Of a DNA stretch of 64,000 nt, positions 32,821 through 40,557 are shown piece after piece. Source of the DNA: Actinoplanes teichomyceticus ATCC 31121 (lineage in GTDB: Bacteria > Actinomycetota > Actinomycetes > Mycobacteriales > Micromonosporaceae); contig NZ_CP023865.1 of assembly GCF_003711105.1 (NCBI RefSeq), forward strand, positions 5,357,001 through 5,421,000. Reading direction: 5' to 3'. A model generated the notes under the pieces. That model was not told the origin of the DNA and did not search any database. It was given only the letters and a program-made list of their open reading frames with translations. A program made the translations under genes and the position numbers. The stretch's first letter is position 1, and each line of letters begins with the position of its first letter.

Positions 32821-33254
32821 GCTGCGTTCCGTTCGGCTCGGTTGCTGGGGCGGGCCTGGTCTCGTTCGGCTTGGATGCAGGGGTCGCACAGGTCTTCGTT
32901 CTTGCGCCGGTGTCGCCTGGCCGCTGCCGGCGTTCCGCAGGGTTCGACCGGCATGGGACCGCGCCCCCACGGCGCCGAAGCGGTAGCGGGTCGCAGTGCT
33001 GGCCCTTCGTCGAGCGCCTCCCGGTCCACGTCGACGGGGTGTTCCCGCGGCACCGTCCAGGCGGTCAGGGTGAGCCAGGGCCGGTCGTCCGGGATGGCCG
33101 CGGCGAGCACGAAGCACAGCCGGAAGCGGTCCTCCGGATCGGGCAGTACCTCGCGGAGCCAGGCGCCGTTGGCCTCGCTTTTCTCGTCTCGGACGCGGCT
33201 CACGAGCTGGATGGCGATGCTGGCGAGCTCGTCGGGGCTGGGCCGGTCGGCCAT
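32817..33254 (-). CDS. Hypothetical protein beside the DnaC-like gene
   Basis: 145 residues. The N-terminal ~80 are folded (PDELASIAIQLVSRVRDEK, EDRFRLCFVLAAAIPDD); the C-terminal part, GTPAAARRHRRKNEDLCDPC, is a motif seen in many actinophage proteins and contains a Cys pair. Function unknown; likely part of the replication cassette by position. Confidence 0.65.
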   Translation of the reverse strand: MADRPSPDELASIAIQLVSRVRDEKSEANGAWLREVLPDPEDRFRLCFVLAAAIPDDRPWLTLTAWTVPREHPVDVDREALDEGPALRPATASAPWGRGPMPVEPCGTPAAARRHRRKNEDLCDPCIQAERDQARPSNRAERNAA

Positions 33255-33256
33255 CG

Positions 33257-33970
33257 TCACCACTCCCTGACCACGTTGCGCATGGCGGGGCCGTCGAAAA
33301 AAAGCACCGTGCCGTCGTCGATGAGCCGCTCGACGACCGGGTAGCCGTACCGCTCGGCCAGGTCGTCGTAGGTGCCGGTGGCGTTCACGCCGTGGTTGGT
33401 GGTGGCGATGAGCCGACGGTTGTTGGAGCAGCGGGCGTCGACGATGCGCTGGAGCTGCTCCAGCCACCAGTCGGTGACGCGTTCGCGGCCGAGGTCGTCG
33501 ATGAGCAGCAGGTCGCATTCGACGGCGTGCTGGTAGGCGAGCGGCTCGCCGCTGTCGGGCTTGAGCGCGGCGGACAGGTCGGCGGCGGTGCGCACGACGG
33601 TCCAGGCGCCGCGGGCGTGGACGTCGTTGGTGATGGCGTACGCGGCGGTGGTCTTGCCGGTGCGGGCGGCGCCGGCGAGCACGAGGGAGCGGGGGCCGGA
33701 GTCCCACCAGCGGGCGATCTTGCCGTTGTGTGTCTGGTCCTCCGTCAGGGTGTCGTAGCCGGCCTGGGCGTACCGGGTTGGTCGCTGCCTGGCGTAGGCC
33801 CGGTTGCGGTTGGCGGCCTGGCGCGCCCGCATGGCTTCGAGTTCGGCCCGGTCGGCGTCGGCGATCATCTGGCGGACGCGTTCGGCCTCCGGGCTGTCGT
33901 CGATCCCCAGGAACTCCTTGGCCTTGGCGCTGAGCCCGCGGAGGTCGACGTCGGCAATGTGCTGGGTCAT
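33257..33970 (-). CDS. DnaC-like AAA+ ATPase, helicase loader
   Basis: 237 residues. Walker A GAARTGKT (100-107), Walker B LLLIDDLG (154-161) and a sensor-like ATTNHG near 193 mark the DnaC/IstB branch. It would load the host replicative helicase at the phage origin. The next gene upstream is the replication protein, the usual pair. Confidence 0.85.
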   Translation of the reverse strand: MTQHIADVDLRGLSAKAKEFLGIDDSPEAERVRQMIADADRAELEAMRARQAANRNRAYARQRPTRYAQAGYDTLTEDQTHNGKIARWWDSGPRSLVLAGAARTGKTTAAYAITNDVHARGAWTVVRTAADLSAALKPDSGEPLAYQHAVECDLLLIDDLGRERVTDWWLEQLQRIVDARCSNNRRLIATTNHGVNATGTYDDLAERYGYPVVERLIDDGTVLFFDGPAMRNVVREW

Positions 33971-33973
33971 GGG

Positions 33974-34777
33974 TCAGTCCTCCGCAAACGGGTTGTCGTG
34001 GCGTTGGGCGGTGTGCCGGTTGGCGCCGGTGGTGGGGCCTCTTCGGGATCGGTCGAGGTCTTCCTGCGCCTTGCGCATCCAGTTGCGCCACGCCTTGACC
34101 CAGTCGGTCTTCGTGGCGTCCCTGCCGGACTTGGAGCCCCAGTAGTCGATGAACTTTTGCGTCTCGTACCGGCCGTTGACCTTCGGCGCGTTCTCGCGGC
34201 CCCACGCGACCATCTCCGCCGTCAATGCGAAGTCGCCGGGGATGCGTGTGCCCCGGGTCGGGGCTTTGCGCGGCGGGGCGTCCGAAGAAGACGAAGTCTT
34301 CTGAGGGTGTTCTTCCGTAGGAAGAACGGTCGGGTCGGGCCGGGTCGGGTCGGGTCGGGTCGGGGTAGAGCGAACTTCGCTCGAACGTTCCGACTCGGTT
34401 CGCGATGTGTTCGCGCGAACAGTTTCCGAACGTTCGGCCTTACGCTGCGCCCGAATTCGCGCCATCCGCTCCTTGGCTTCGGCCCGCTTGTCGAGGACCG
34501 ATTCGGCGGACGGCTGGTGCTCGGCCCACTGGTGGAACGCCCATCCCTTGTCGCCGTCCTTGACCGCCTCGAACCACAGCCCGGCCTCGACCAGCCGGGC
34601 CGCGTTCTCCTCGTAGTCGCGGTCGATCCGGGCGGCCATGTAGTCCGGGATGAACCCGTCGCTGAGCTGGTCGGCACACCAGGCGCCGGCAAGCACCCAG
34701 AGCCCCATCGCGGGGACCCCGGCGCGAACGGCCTTCTTGTGCGAGTGGATGCGGTCGTCGACCTTGAACCACGTCAT
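33974..34777 (-). CDS. Phage replication protein (DnaD/initiator-like)
   Basis: 267 residues. Opens with the conserved TWFKVDDRIHSHKKAVRAG and GLWVLAGAWCADQLSDGFIP of phage replication N-terminal domains; then a disordered Ser/Thr/Pro/Arg linker with Asp-Pro-Thr-Arg repeats (about 140-190); then a C-terminal helical domain (KFIDYWGSKSGRDATKTDWV). ATG at 34777 has AGGA 8 nt upstream; a further in-frame ATG at 34849 is less likely. It would recognise the origin and recruit the DnaC-like protein. Confidence 0.8.
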   Translation of the reverse strand: MTWFKVDDRIHSHKKAVRAGVPAMGLWVLAGAWCADQLSDGFIPDYMAARIDRDYEENAARLVEAGLWFEAVKDGDKGWAFHQWAEHQPSAESVLDKRAEAKERMARIRAQRKAERSETVRANTSRTESERSSEVRSTPTRPDPTRPDPTVLPTEEHPQKTSSSSDAPPRKAPTRGTRIPGDFALTAEMVAWGRENAPKVNGRYETQKFIDYWGSKSGRDATKTDWVKAWRNWMRKAQEDLDRSRRGPTTGANRHTAQRHDNPFAED

Positions 34778-34864
34778 GTGCTTTTTCCTGTTCAGTTGTC
34801 GCCGGCGGCGCGGCTTCGAGTGGACCAGCGACAGGTTGCTGCGCGACATCCCCCGTGAGAGTGG

Positions 34865-35059
34865 TCAGGCATCGCCTCTCCTCGTCTCGCCGGCGGCCCG
34901 CCCCCGCGCGTCGGGGGCCGGGTCCGGCATCGTGTGGTTGGCGTCGCCGGCCTTGCCGATCCGCTGGCATCGGGCGCACACCTGCACACCCCTGCGCGGG
35001 TCGCCCAGGTCCGGGGCGTCGACGAAGACGTGCAGCTCGGGCCGCTTGGTGGGGCTCAC
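34865..35059 (-). CDS. Small zinc-ribbon-like protein
   Basis: 64 residues; VQVCARCQRIGKAGDANH holds a Cys pair and a His. GTG overlaps the previous stop as GTGA. Between it and the replication gene (34778-34864) only a possible 26-codon reading with GGAGAGG before ATG 34872 is seen; I did not list it. Confidence 0.55.
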   Translation of the reverse strand: MSPTKRPELHVFVDAPDLGDPRRGVQVCARCQRIGKAGDANHTMPDPAPDARGRAAGETRRGDA

Positions 35060-35328
35060 AGCACGCCCCCGATCGTCCGTACGGGCTTGACGCCCCGCCC
35101 GCCGCACACCCCGATGCAGAACCGTTCGCCGCAGCACCGCGCGCAGTCGCCGGGGCAGTCGGGCTGCCCGCAGGTGGCGCACGGGTCGGCGCCGGCCGCA
35201 CGCCGACAGGGACACGGCCGGGAGCTGTGGGCCATCTCCAACTGGTCGGCACAGCCGCTGTCCGCATGCGCCGCGGCGTAATGGCCGCAGCCGTCACAGA
35301 CGGGTAGGCGCTCAGCCACGGCGCTCAC
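35056..35328 (-). CDS. Cys-rich mini-protein with many CxxC pairs
   Basis: 90 residues, at least 14 Cys, including PVCDGCGHYAAAH, RPCPCRR, PCATCGQPDCPGDCARCCGE and FCIGVCGG. It probably binds several zinc ions. The start region GTGAGCGCCGTGGCTGAG is nearly identical to that of the next gene upstream. Confidence 0.6.
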   Translation of the reverse strand: MSAVAERLPVCDGCGHYAAAHADSGCADQLEMAHSSRPCPCRRAAGADPCATCGQPDCPGDCARCCGERFCIGVCGGRGVKPVRTIGGVL

Positions 35329-35551
35329 CGACCTCGCGGGCGACGGGCCACAGGTACACGACGACTTCATCGCCGTCGTAGGTGCCCCCCGGAACCCGCT
35401 CCACGGGACCGGGAAGAAGTTCCCAGATGGAGCCCGCGAGCATGGCCCGGGTGCCGCTGTAGGCGAAGTTCTGGATGCTCTCGTCGCCCTCGTCCGGGAC
35501 GGCGATCCGGGTGCCGTATTTGCCGTAGAACAGCTCAGCCACGGCGCTCAC
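35312..35551 (-). CDS. Small beta-rich hypothetical protein
   Basis: 79 residues (LFYGKYGTRIAVPDEGDES, GDEVVVYLWPVAREVG), no Cys. Same first residues (VSAVAE) as its downstream neighbour because of the shared start sequence. Function unknown. Confidence 0.58.
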   Translation of the reverse strand: MSAVAELFYGKYGTRIAVPDEGDESIQNFAYSGTRAMLAGSIWELLPGPVERVPGGTYDGDEVVVYLWPVAREVGERRG

Positions 35552-35772
35552 CACCCTCCGACGGCTGCGGCGACGAGCAGCAGCAGCAGCAGGGCCGTCA
35601 GCGGCACGAGCAGAACGGCCGCGATCTTCGTCGCCCGCATCGCGCTGTCGGCCTGGCGCCGCGCCCGGCGCGCCCAGAAGGTGCCGAGGCGGGCGTGGTA
35701 GCGGGCGGCCTGGGCGTGGGTGAGGCCCCACACCTGGACGTCGCCGCGCGAGTCGTTCGGGAACTCGTTCAC
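35548..35772 (-). CDS. Small single-pass membrane protein
   Basis: 74 residues: a soluble basic N-terminal part (QAARYHARLGTFWARRARRQ) and one C-terminal membrane helix (IAAVLLVPLTALLLLLLVAAA). GTG start. Function unknown. Confidence 0.58.
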   Translation of the reverse strand: MNEFPNDSRGDVQVWGLTHAQAARYHARLGTFWARRARRQADSAMRATKIAAVLLVPLTALLLLLLVAAAVGGW

Positions 35773-35954
35773 GGCCGTACCCCCGTCCGGCAGTCGGCGC
35801 AGAGTCCGAGGGTGAGTGGCAGGCCGTCCTGCTCGCACAGGGCGCAGGTGTGGCGGCGCGGCTTCCGGTCGAAGGCGCGCAGGATCACGGCGGCGATCAG
35901 CGTCGCGACGGCGACGGCCAGCAGGACCAGCGGCAGGTTATCCACGGCGCGCAC
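35769..35954 (-). CDS. Membrane helix plus zinc-knuckle mini-protein
   Basis: 61 residues: membrane helix (LPLVLLAVAVATLIAAVIL), then a cytosolic tail with CALCEQDGLPLTLGLCADC, a four-Cys knuckle. GTG 35954; a second GTG three codons in is equally possible. Confidence 0.58.
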   Translation of the reverse strand: MRAVDNLPLVLLAVAVATLIAAVILRAFDRKPRRHTCALCEQDGLPLTLGLCADCRTGVRP

Positions 35955-36156
35955 CGCCCTGTCCGCCGGGACGCAGGTCGAGCCGCCGGTCCGGGTAGAA
36001 GTCGATCGCGGCGAGCGCGGCCACGGTGCGCGGCTTGCGGGAGAGCTTGGCCAGCTCCACGTCGATGTGGCGCAGGCGGATGGTGAGCGGGGTGGCCGGG
36101 GCGGGCTGGTGGTCGGCGCGGATGTCGCGCTGGCCGCGGTTGATGGAGGCAAACAT
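35938..36156 (-). CDS. Small hypothetical protein
   Basis: 72 residues, basic and helical (IRLRHIDVELAKLSRKPRTV). Its start touches the MazG stop (TGATG). The very long frame reaching 37173 is shadow. Confidence 0.5.
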   Translation of the reverse strand: MFASINRGQRDIRADHQPAPATPLTIRLRHIDVELAKLSRKPRTVAALAAIDFYPDRRLDLRPGGQGGARRG

Positions 36157-36575
36157 CAGGCGCCCGCCCCGGGTGCTCCGTCGGAGACCGTGCGGCCGCC
36201 GTGCTGGTAGGGCCTGGTGCGGTTGTAGGCCAGCTTCCGCTCGTACTCCGCGGCCAGGTCGATGCCGTAGACGTCGCAGGCGTCGAGGAGCCGGATCAGC
36301 ACGTCGGCGAACTCGCTTCCCACGCCCTCCGGCTTCGGCGGGCGGGCTGCGGCATGAGCCGGGGTGGCCTGGCAGGTGGCATCGGTAAGCCGATGGTCCC
36401 GGTACGCCTCCAGCGCCTCGGAGAGTTCGCTGTGCAGCAGGGCGATGTAGTCGCCGAACGTCTTGGTCTCGTCGCGCCAGCCCTTCTCGACGTTGACGGC
36501 GCGGACCTCGGTGGTCATGTCGGCGATGGACTTGCTGTAGTCGAGGCGGTGGGTGTGGGGGTTCAGGTAGCTCAT
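36156..36575 (-). CDS. MazG-like nucleotide pyrophosphohydrolase
   Basis: 139 residues. Shows the all-alpha NTP pyrophosphatase motifs: LLHSELSEALEAYRD and EFADVLIRLLDACDVYGID, whose Glu/Asp bind magnesium. Phage MazG proteins adjust nucleotide pools, and some target the alarmone signal. A GGAGCACCC ribosome site precedes the ATG. Confidence 0.8.
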   Translation of the reverse strand: MSYLNPHTHRLDYSKSIADMTTEVRAVNVEKGWRDETKTFGDYIALLHSELSEALEAYRDHRLTDATCQATPAHAAARPPKPEGVGSEFADVLIRLLDACDVYGIDLAAEYERKLAYNRTRPYQHGGRTVSDGAPGAGA

Positions 36576-36595
36576 GGGGTGCTCCTATGTCTGTG

Positions 36596-36637
36596 CCTCG
36601 CGGGCCGCCGGAGCAGGGATCACGGCGGCCCGCGAGG
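36596..36637 (-). terminator. 14-bp perfect hairpin upstream of the MazG gene
   Basis: CCTCGCGGGCCGCC pairs perfectly with GGCGGCCCGCGAGG around a 14-nt loop, just after the stop of the upstream gene. No T-run follows on the minus strand; attenuation or mRNA protection is likely. Confidence 0.65.
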
Positions 36638-36641
36638 GGAT

Positions 36642-36965
36642 CTACGGGGTGTTGGTGTCCAGGGCGATCCGCGCGGCAGCCTCGCCCCAGAAGCAGATCG
36701 AGTGCGTCTTGCCTGCCCGCTCGGTGTCGTGGTCGCGGTCGTACACGTCGCAGCACACGAGCTCGGCGCGGATTCGGTAGGCGATCTGAGCGCGTAGGTC
36801 GCGCTCGACGATGGCGAGCACGGCCTCCACGGCCGCGCGGTGGGACGCGATGATCCCCGTCATGTCGAAGAAGTGGCTGACCGGGACGCCGTAGTTGTTG
36901 AGCGCCATGCTTTCCGCCCACGCGCGACGGCTCCCCTGGACCATCTCGCCGGTCGGCTCGATCAC
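36642..36965 (-). CDS. Hypothetical early protein
   Basis: 107 residues, helical, with EMVQGSRRAWAESMALNNYG and HRAAVEAVLAIVERDLRAQ, and a Cys pair in LVCCDVYDRDHD. The stop of the XRE gene lies upstream; the hairpin follows. No family recognised. Confidence 0.6.
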   Translation of the reverse strand: MIEPTGEMVQGSRRAWAESMALNNYGVPVSHFFDMTGIIASHRAAVEAVLAIVERDLRAQIAYRIRAELVCCDVYDRDHDTERAGKTHSICFWGEAAARIALDTNTP

Positions 36966-37198
36966 GACGCACCTCCGATCGGCATCCGGTCAAGCCAGCG
37001 CAGCACTGCAATCGCATTGGACAGCGCGCAGTCGTCGCCCGCCTCAATCCGCGACACGGTCGAGAACGACATGCCGAGTTCCTTCGCGGCCGCGCGCAGC
37101 GAAAGCCGCCGGGTGCGCCGGGCTTCCCGCAGCAACAGCGGGAGGCTCGCGATGATGTCCGCCAGCTCGGCATACGGTGTGGGCAGGTTGCCGCTCAC
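36962..37198 (-). CDS. XRE-family HTH regulator
   Basis: 78 residues. HTH with LREARRTRRLSLRAAAKELG and MSFSTVSRIEAGDDCALSNA. GTG overlaps the previous stop as GTGA. Third small HTH repressor in this early operon. Confidence 0.78.
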   Translation of the reverse strand: MSGNLPTPYAELADIIASLPLLLREARRTRRLSLRAAAKELGMSFSTVSRIEAGDDCALSNAIAVLRWLDRMPIGGAS

Positions 37199-37614
37199 GC
37201 CCCACCTCCGAGCTGCCCGCGCACCTTGTCGAGCGCGGCGACCAGCGCGGCCGGCTCGTCGCTCTTCGCCAGGGCGGCCAGCAGCGGCACCGCGCCAACC
37301 AGCAGGGTCACGAAGTCCTCGCCGGACATGGTCACGAACCCGTCGCCAGGCGAGGACTTCCCGCGCCGGTGGTGCCACACCACGCCGACCGCGACCCCGG
37401 CGTGCTTCGCCTCGGCGGACGCCTCGTCCACCCAGGCGGCCAGCGTGGTCGTCTTGCAGTTCTTCGCCTCGATCACCAGCGGCAGGCCGGCGACGTCGCC
37501 CTTGTCCTGCGAGCCGGTCAGCGCCCGCCGCTCGACGCCCGGGAACCCGGCGCCGGACAGGTAGGCGGTGATCGAACTCTCCCAGGCCGTACCCTTTTTC
37601 CTGCTGGCGCTCAT
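37195..37614 (-). CDS. PD-(D/E)XK nuclease, Holliday-junction-resolvase-like
   Basis: 139 residues. KGTAWESSITAYL (Glu12), DKGDVAG (Asp40) and LVIEAKN (Glu49, Lys51) form the catalytic layout of archaeal Hjc-like and phage resolvases. It may resolve branched DNA before packaging. It shares the opening MSAS-KGT with the HNH gene upstream. Confidence 0.75.
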   Translation of the reverse strand: MSASRKKGTAWESSITAYLSGAGFPGVERRALTGSQDKGDVAGLPLVIEAKNCKTTTLAAWVDEASAEAKHAGVAVGVVWHHRRGKSSPGDGFVTMSGEDFVTLLVGAVPLLAALAKSDEPAALVAALDKVRGQLGGGA

Positions 37615-38198
37615 GCCGCCTTCCTCCAGTCCCCGCGGGCGATGTTCCGAATGTGCTGGCGACTGCAGCCGAACCCCCGCGCCAACTCAGTGGTCGATCC
37701 GCCGGTTCGGCGCGCCGGGTGAACTCCCGGAACGTGGCGGTCGCGAACCTGCTTAACCTGCTCCCAGGTCAACTTCTCGTTGGCGTTCCGAGCGCCCTCG
37801 GCGCCGCGGCCCCTGCCCTTCGCGGCCATGTCCGCCGCGTTGTCAGCCGGCGTTCCCAGGAAGAGATGCGCCGGATTGCAGCACCGACGGTTGTCGCAGG
37901 TGTGGCAGACGAAAAGGCCGTCAGGGATGGACCCGTACGTAACCTCCCAGGCAGCGCGGTGGGTGAAGATCAGCCCCTCGCCCTTACGTCCGCGCCCCGT
38001 CTGTCCGTAGCCAGAGGTGTGGATGTATCCCTGCCACTCCCAGCAGCCGGAGGGCTTCCGCTCAACGCGAGCCCATAGGCGCTCGCTGAGAGGGCGCGGC
38101 GGCCGATGCCCGCCGATGTACTCCGCTGTCCGCAGGGCCGGCCGACCGCCGCACCCGCAGGCGCAGACTCGGGTGCCCTTGGCCTTCGAGGCGCTCAT
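37611..38198 (-). CDS. HNH homing-type endonuclease
   Basis: 195 residues. After a CACGCGG motif and a WEWQGY(I)H segment, the HNH core is THRAAWEVTYGSIPDG, then VCHTCDNRRCCNPAHLFLG, DNAADM. The C-terminal part (STTELARGFGCSRQHIRNI) is a HTH used for DNA targeting. Typical free-standing homing endonuclease of phages; no intron is seen around it. Confidence 0.85.
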   Translation of the reverse strand: MSASKAKGTRVCACGCGGRPALRTAEYIGGHRPPRPLSERLWARVERKPSGCWEWQGYIHTSGYGQTGRGRKGEGLIFTHRAAWEVTYGSIPDGLFVCHTCDNRRCCNPAHLFLGTPADNAADMAAKGRGRGAEGARNANEKLTWEQVKQVRDRHVPGVHPARRTGGSTTELARGFGCSRQHIRNIARGDWRKAA

Positions 38199-38503
38199 CG
38201 CCGCACCGCCGGGTCGATCGCCAGGGCCAGCTTCCTCAGCGCCGCCCGGTCCAGCTCGCGGAGGATGCAGTGGCCGTCCTGCGTGCTGACGATCAGGCCG
38301 GCCTCGCGCAGGATCCGGACGTGGTGCGAGATCGTCGGCTGCGTGAGGCCGATCGGCCCCTCCAGGTCCCGGTTGGCCATCGCGCCGCGCACGGCGAGCA
38401 GGTGGATGATCCGGAGCCGGGCCGGGTCGGCGAGCACCCAGAGTTGGCCGGCGAGGACAGCGGCGTCGTCCGGGGTGAAGTTGGCGGCGAACGGGGAGGT
38501 CAC
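38195..38503 (-). CDS. ArsR-family HTH regulator
   Basis: 102 residues. Winged helix with VLADPARLRIIHLLAVRG, LTQPTISHHVRILREAGLI and a GHCILREL wing. No metal-binding Cys pair in the recognition helix, so it probably senses something other than metal or acts as a plain repressor. An unusual regulator type in a phage early operon. Confidence 0.82.
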   Translation of the reverse strand: MTSPFAANFTPDDAAVLAGQLWVLADPARLRIIHLLAVRGAMANRDLEGPIGLTQPTISHHVRILREAGLIVSTQDGHCILRELDRAALRKLALAIDPAVRR

Positions 38504-39234
38504 TGGCCGGCCTCCGCCCGCTGCCGGTCGCGGCGCTCGATCAGCGCGGCGATCACCTGGTCGGCCTGCTCGCGGGTGAGGTCGGAGCTGGAATTGAGCT
38601 CAGCCAGCCCCAGGACCCGGGCGGTCAGGCTGAGCCGGGTCTCCCGGTTCTCCTCGCCGCCGTACCCCAGCTCGTTCCACAGTGCGTGCATGTGCCGCAT
38701 CTGCTTCTGGTCGACCTTGCCGTCCGGAGACTCGCCGGGCAGCGGCGGCCGGGACGCCTGCGGGCGCTGGGTGCGCTGCACGGCCGGGCCCTCGGCGGCC
38801 GGCGCCGCCGCAGCGCGCTGCTGCCGCTGGTTGGCCCGCTGGGCGTACCGCTGACCGGCCGCGGCCGCGCCGTCGTCGTCATCGCCCTCAGCGGCCACGC
38901 CGGTCGCGATGGTCAACGCGTACCGGCGGGCATAGGTAGCCTGGCTGCCCGTCTGCTGCGGGTTATCGGACAGCTTCAGCGGCCACACGCCGTCCTGGAA
39001 AGTGCCGGACGCGACGTGCAGCAGCTTGTACTTCAGCGCGAACTTGCCGTCGTCGAGGAACCCGGTCCAGGTCCTCCAGACCACACCGAGCGCGTTGAGC
39101 TTCGGCAGGATCACCGCGTTCGCCTGGACCAGATCGGCGTACTTCGACTGGTGCGCCGCCTTATCCTTGATCAGCACCGGCGGGTCAGCCTGGAACGCCA
39201 GCATCGCCTCGTCGATGTTCTTCGGCTCGATCAT
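38500..39234 (-). CDS. ERF-family single-strand annealing recombinase
   Basis: 244 residues. ERF features: AHQSKYADLVQANAVILPKL, then DNPQQTGSQATYARRYALTI and EGDDDDG. The C-terminal half has a Gln/Ala/Pro-rich linker and a helical end. Such proteins anneal DNA ends during phage recombination. The nuclease partner lies directly upstream with an ATGA overlap. Confidence 0.86.
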   Translation of the reverse strand: MIEPKNIDEAMLAFQADPPVLIKDKAAHQSKYADLVQANAVILPKLNALGVVWRTWTGFLDDGKFALKYKLLHVASGTFQDGVWPLKLSDNPQQTGSQATYARRYALTIATGVAAEGDDDDGAAAAGQRYAQRANQRQQRAAAAPAAEGPAVQRTQRPQASRPPLPGESPDGKVDQKQMRHMHALWNELGYGGEENRETRLSLTARVLGLAELNSSSDLTREQADQVIAALIERRDRQRAEAGQ

Positions 39235-40076
39235 CAGAACGGCACCTCCTCGGCGACCTTGGTCAGCGCGTACTGCGAGGCGGTCGGCGGGACGATCGGG
39301 TCGCCGACCAGGTCCCGCAGGCCGTCGACGATCCGGGCGACCTCCGCGACGTACAGGAAGTCCCGGTACACGTCCTCGCCGGTCTCCAGCGGGATGAAGT
39401 GGTAGCCGGTCGGCGTCAGGTGCACGCCCGCGGCGAAGTCGACGGCGGGCATCTCCACCACGTCACCGGTCCGCGGATCGATCAGGAACTCCGAATGCCG
39501 GTACGGGGCGAGCTGGAGGGCGACGTCGCCGAAGATGCCGGACCGGGAGGTCTTCCAGTCCAACAGCGCCCTGCTGAACCCCTCCTCGTCGCGGCTGATG
39601 TGCGCGTACTCCGGCATGTCCGGCAGCAGCACGTCGGCGATCAGGTCGCAGGTGCCGACGTGCCGGTTGGCCTCGGAGTAGACGACGGCCTCGACGTAGA
39701 CCTGGCGCACCTGGAAGTCGTCGAGGAACTTGACGCAGGACTCGACGTAGCCTGCCAGTTCGTCGGGGACGGTGACCTTCTCGCCGGCGACGAGCCGCTC
39801 GGCCATCTTGTGCACCGCGCTGCCCTTGTTGGCGGCGGCGTCGCGCTTCTCGTACCGGCCGCCCTTGATCTTCTTAAGCCGCTCGGAGTAGGGCAGCTTG
39901 GCCAGCTCGTCCCAGTTGTCGACGGCGTACTCGGCGGTGGCGTCTCCGGCCCAGTTGAGCAGGGCGGGCTTGGGCAGGCCGCCGCCGTTGATGGTGGTGA
40001 CGCCCTTGACGCGCTCGCCGGTGTCGAGGTCGACGTAGTAGTGACCTCGGGCGGTGTTCTTGCGCTGGATCTTCAT
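39234..40076 (-). CDS. RecB/Cas4-like exonuclease
   Basis: 280 residues. PD-(D/E)XK layout: GSAVH (His89), VEAVVYS (Glu129), GTCDLIA (Asp144) and LLDWKTS (Asp173, Lys175). It probably resects DNA ends to give the single strands used by the ERF protein. I use ATG 40076; upstream sequence of the longer frame is shadow. No Cas4-type Cys cluster is visible. Confidence 0.82.
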   Translation of the reverse strand: MKIQRKNTARGHYYVDLDTGERVKGVTTINGGGLPKPALLNWAGDATAEYAVDNWDELAKLPYSERLKKIKGGRYEKRDAAANKGSAVHKMAERLVAGEKVTVPDELAGYVESCVKFLDDFQVRQVYVEAVVYSEANRHVGTCDLIADVLLPDMPEYAHISRDEEGFSRALLDWKTSRSGIFGDVALQLAPYRHSEFLIDPRTGDVVEMPAVDFAAGVHLTPTGYHFIPLETGEDVYRDFLYVAEVARIVDGLRDLVGDPIVPPTASQYALTKVAEEVPF

Positions 40077-40354
40077 GCGGTTCTCTCGTCTCCGACGTAG
40101 CGGGCATAGATCGTGTAGACGCCCTCGAACGAGCGGGTGCAGGCCTCGAAGGAGCCGGCCGGGGCGAAGCACCGGACGGAGCCCTGCCGGATTCGCGTGG
40201 TGATCGATGCGGCGTCGGCGCGGTGCCACCGGCTCTCGGTGACCCCAGCGAGCGCGGTCTCAGTAGCGGGGCCGACCGCAACCGTCACGCCCTCCTGCTG
40301 CCTCGCCCACCTCATCGCCCGGCCCACGGCGCGCCATCCGCTGAACGGCTTCAT
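40073..40354 (-). CDS. Hypothetical early protein
   Basis: 93 residues, basic, with WRAVGRAMRWARQQEGVTVA and a mixed second half (CFAPAGSFEACTRSFEGV). ATGA overlap with the exonuclease. No family recognised. Confidence 0.55.
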   Translation of the reverse strand: MKPFSGWRAVGRAMRWARQQEGVTVAVGPATETALAGVTESRWHRADAASITTRIRQGSVRCFAPAGSFEACTRSFEGVYTIYARYVGDERTA

Positions 40355-40557
40355 CGGGCACCGCCCCAGGAGGCCGGGACGCATGACGGGCAGTAGTCTT
40401 TGCCGCCGCGAGAGGCGACCCGATCGTCCTTGCGCCGGTGGAACCGCCACCCCTGCTGCTCGGCCGCTTGTTTGAGCGAGAACCAGTTCTCGCCACGGCG
40501 GCCGAACTCGCTGTCGCAGATGTCGCAGACGATGGCGTAGAGAAGCCCCCGGATCAT
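40351..40557 (-). CDS. Small zinc-ribbon-like protein
   Basis: 68 residues. VCDICDSEFGRRGENW and KDYCPSCVPASW make a four-Cys zinc ribbon. It ends in GGAR, as do the next four genes upstream, and its end encodes the start region of the next gene. Confidence 0.62.
   Translation of the reverse strand: MIRGLLYAIVCDICDSEFGRRGENWFSLKQAAEQQGWRFHRRKDDRVASRGGKDYCPSCVPASWGGAR

Noticed and set aside
34792..34872. A 26-codon reading with a good ribosome site before the replication gene
   Set aside because: Composition is Arg/Ser/Cys-rich with no conservation clue; it may only be part of the leader of the replication gene.
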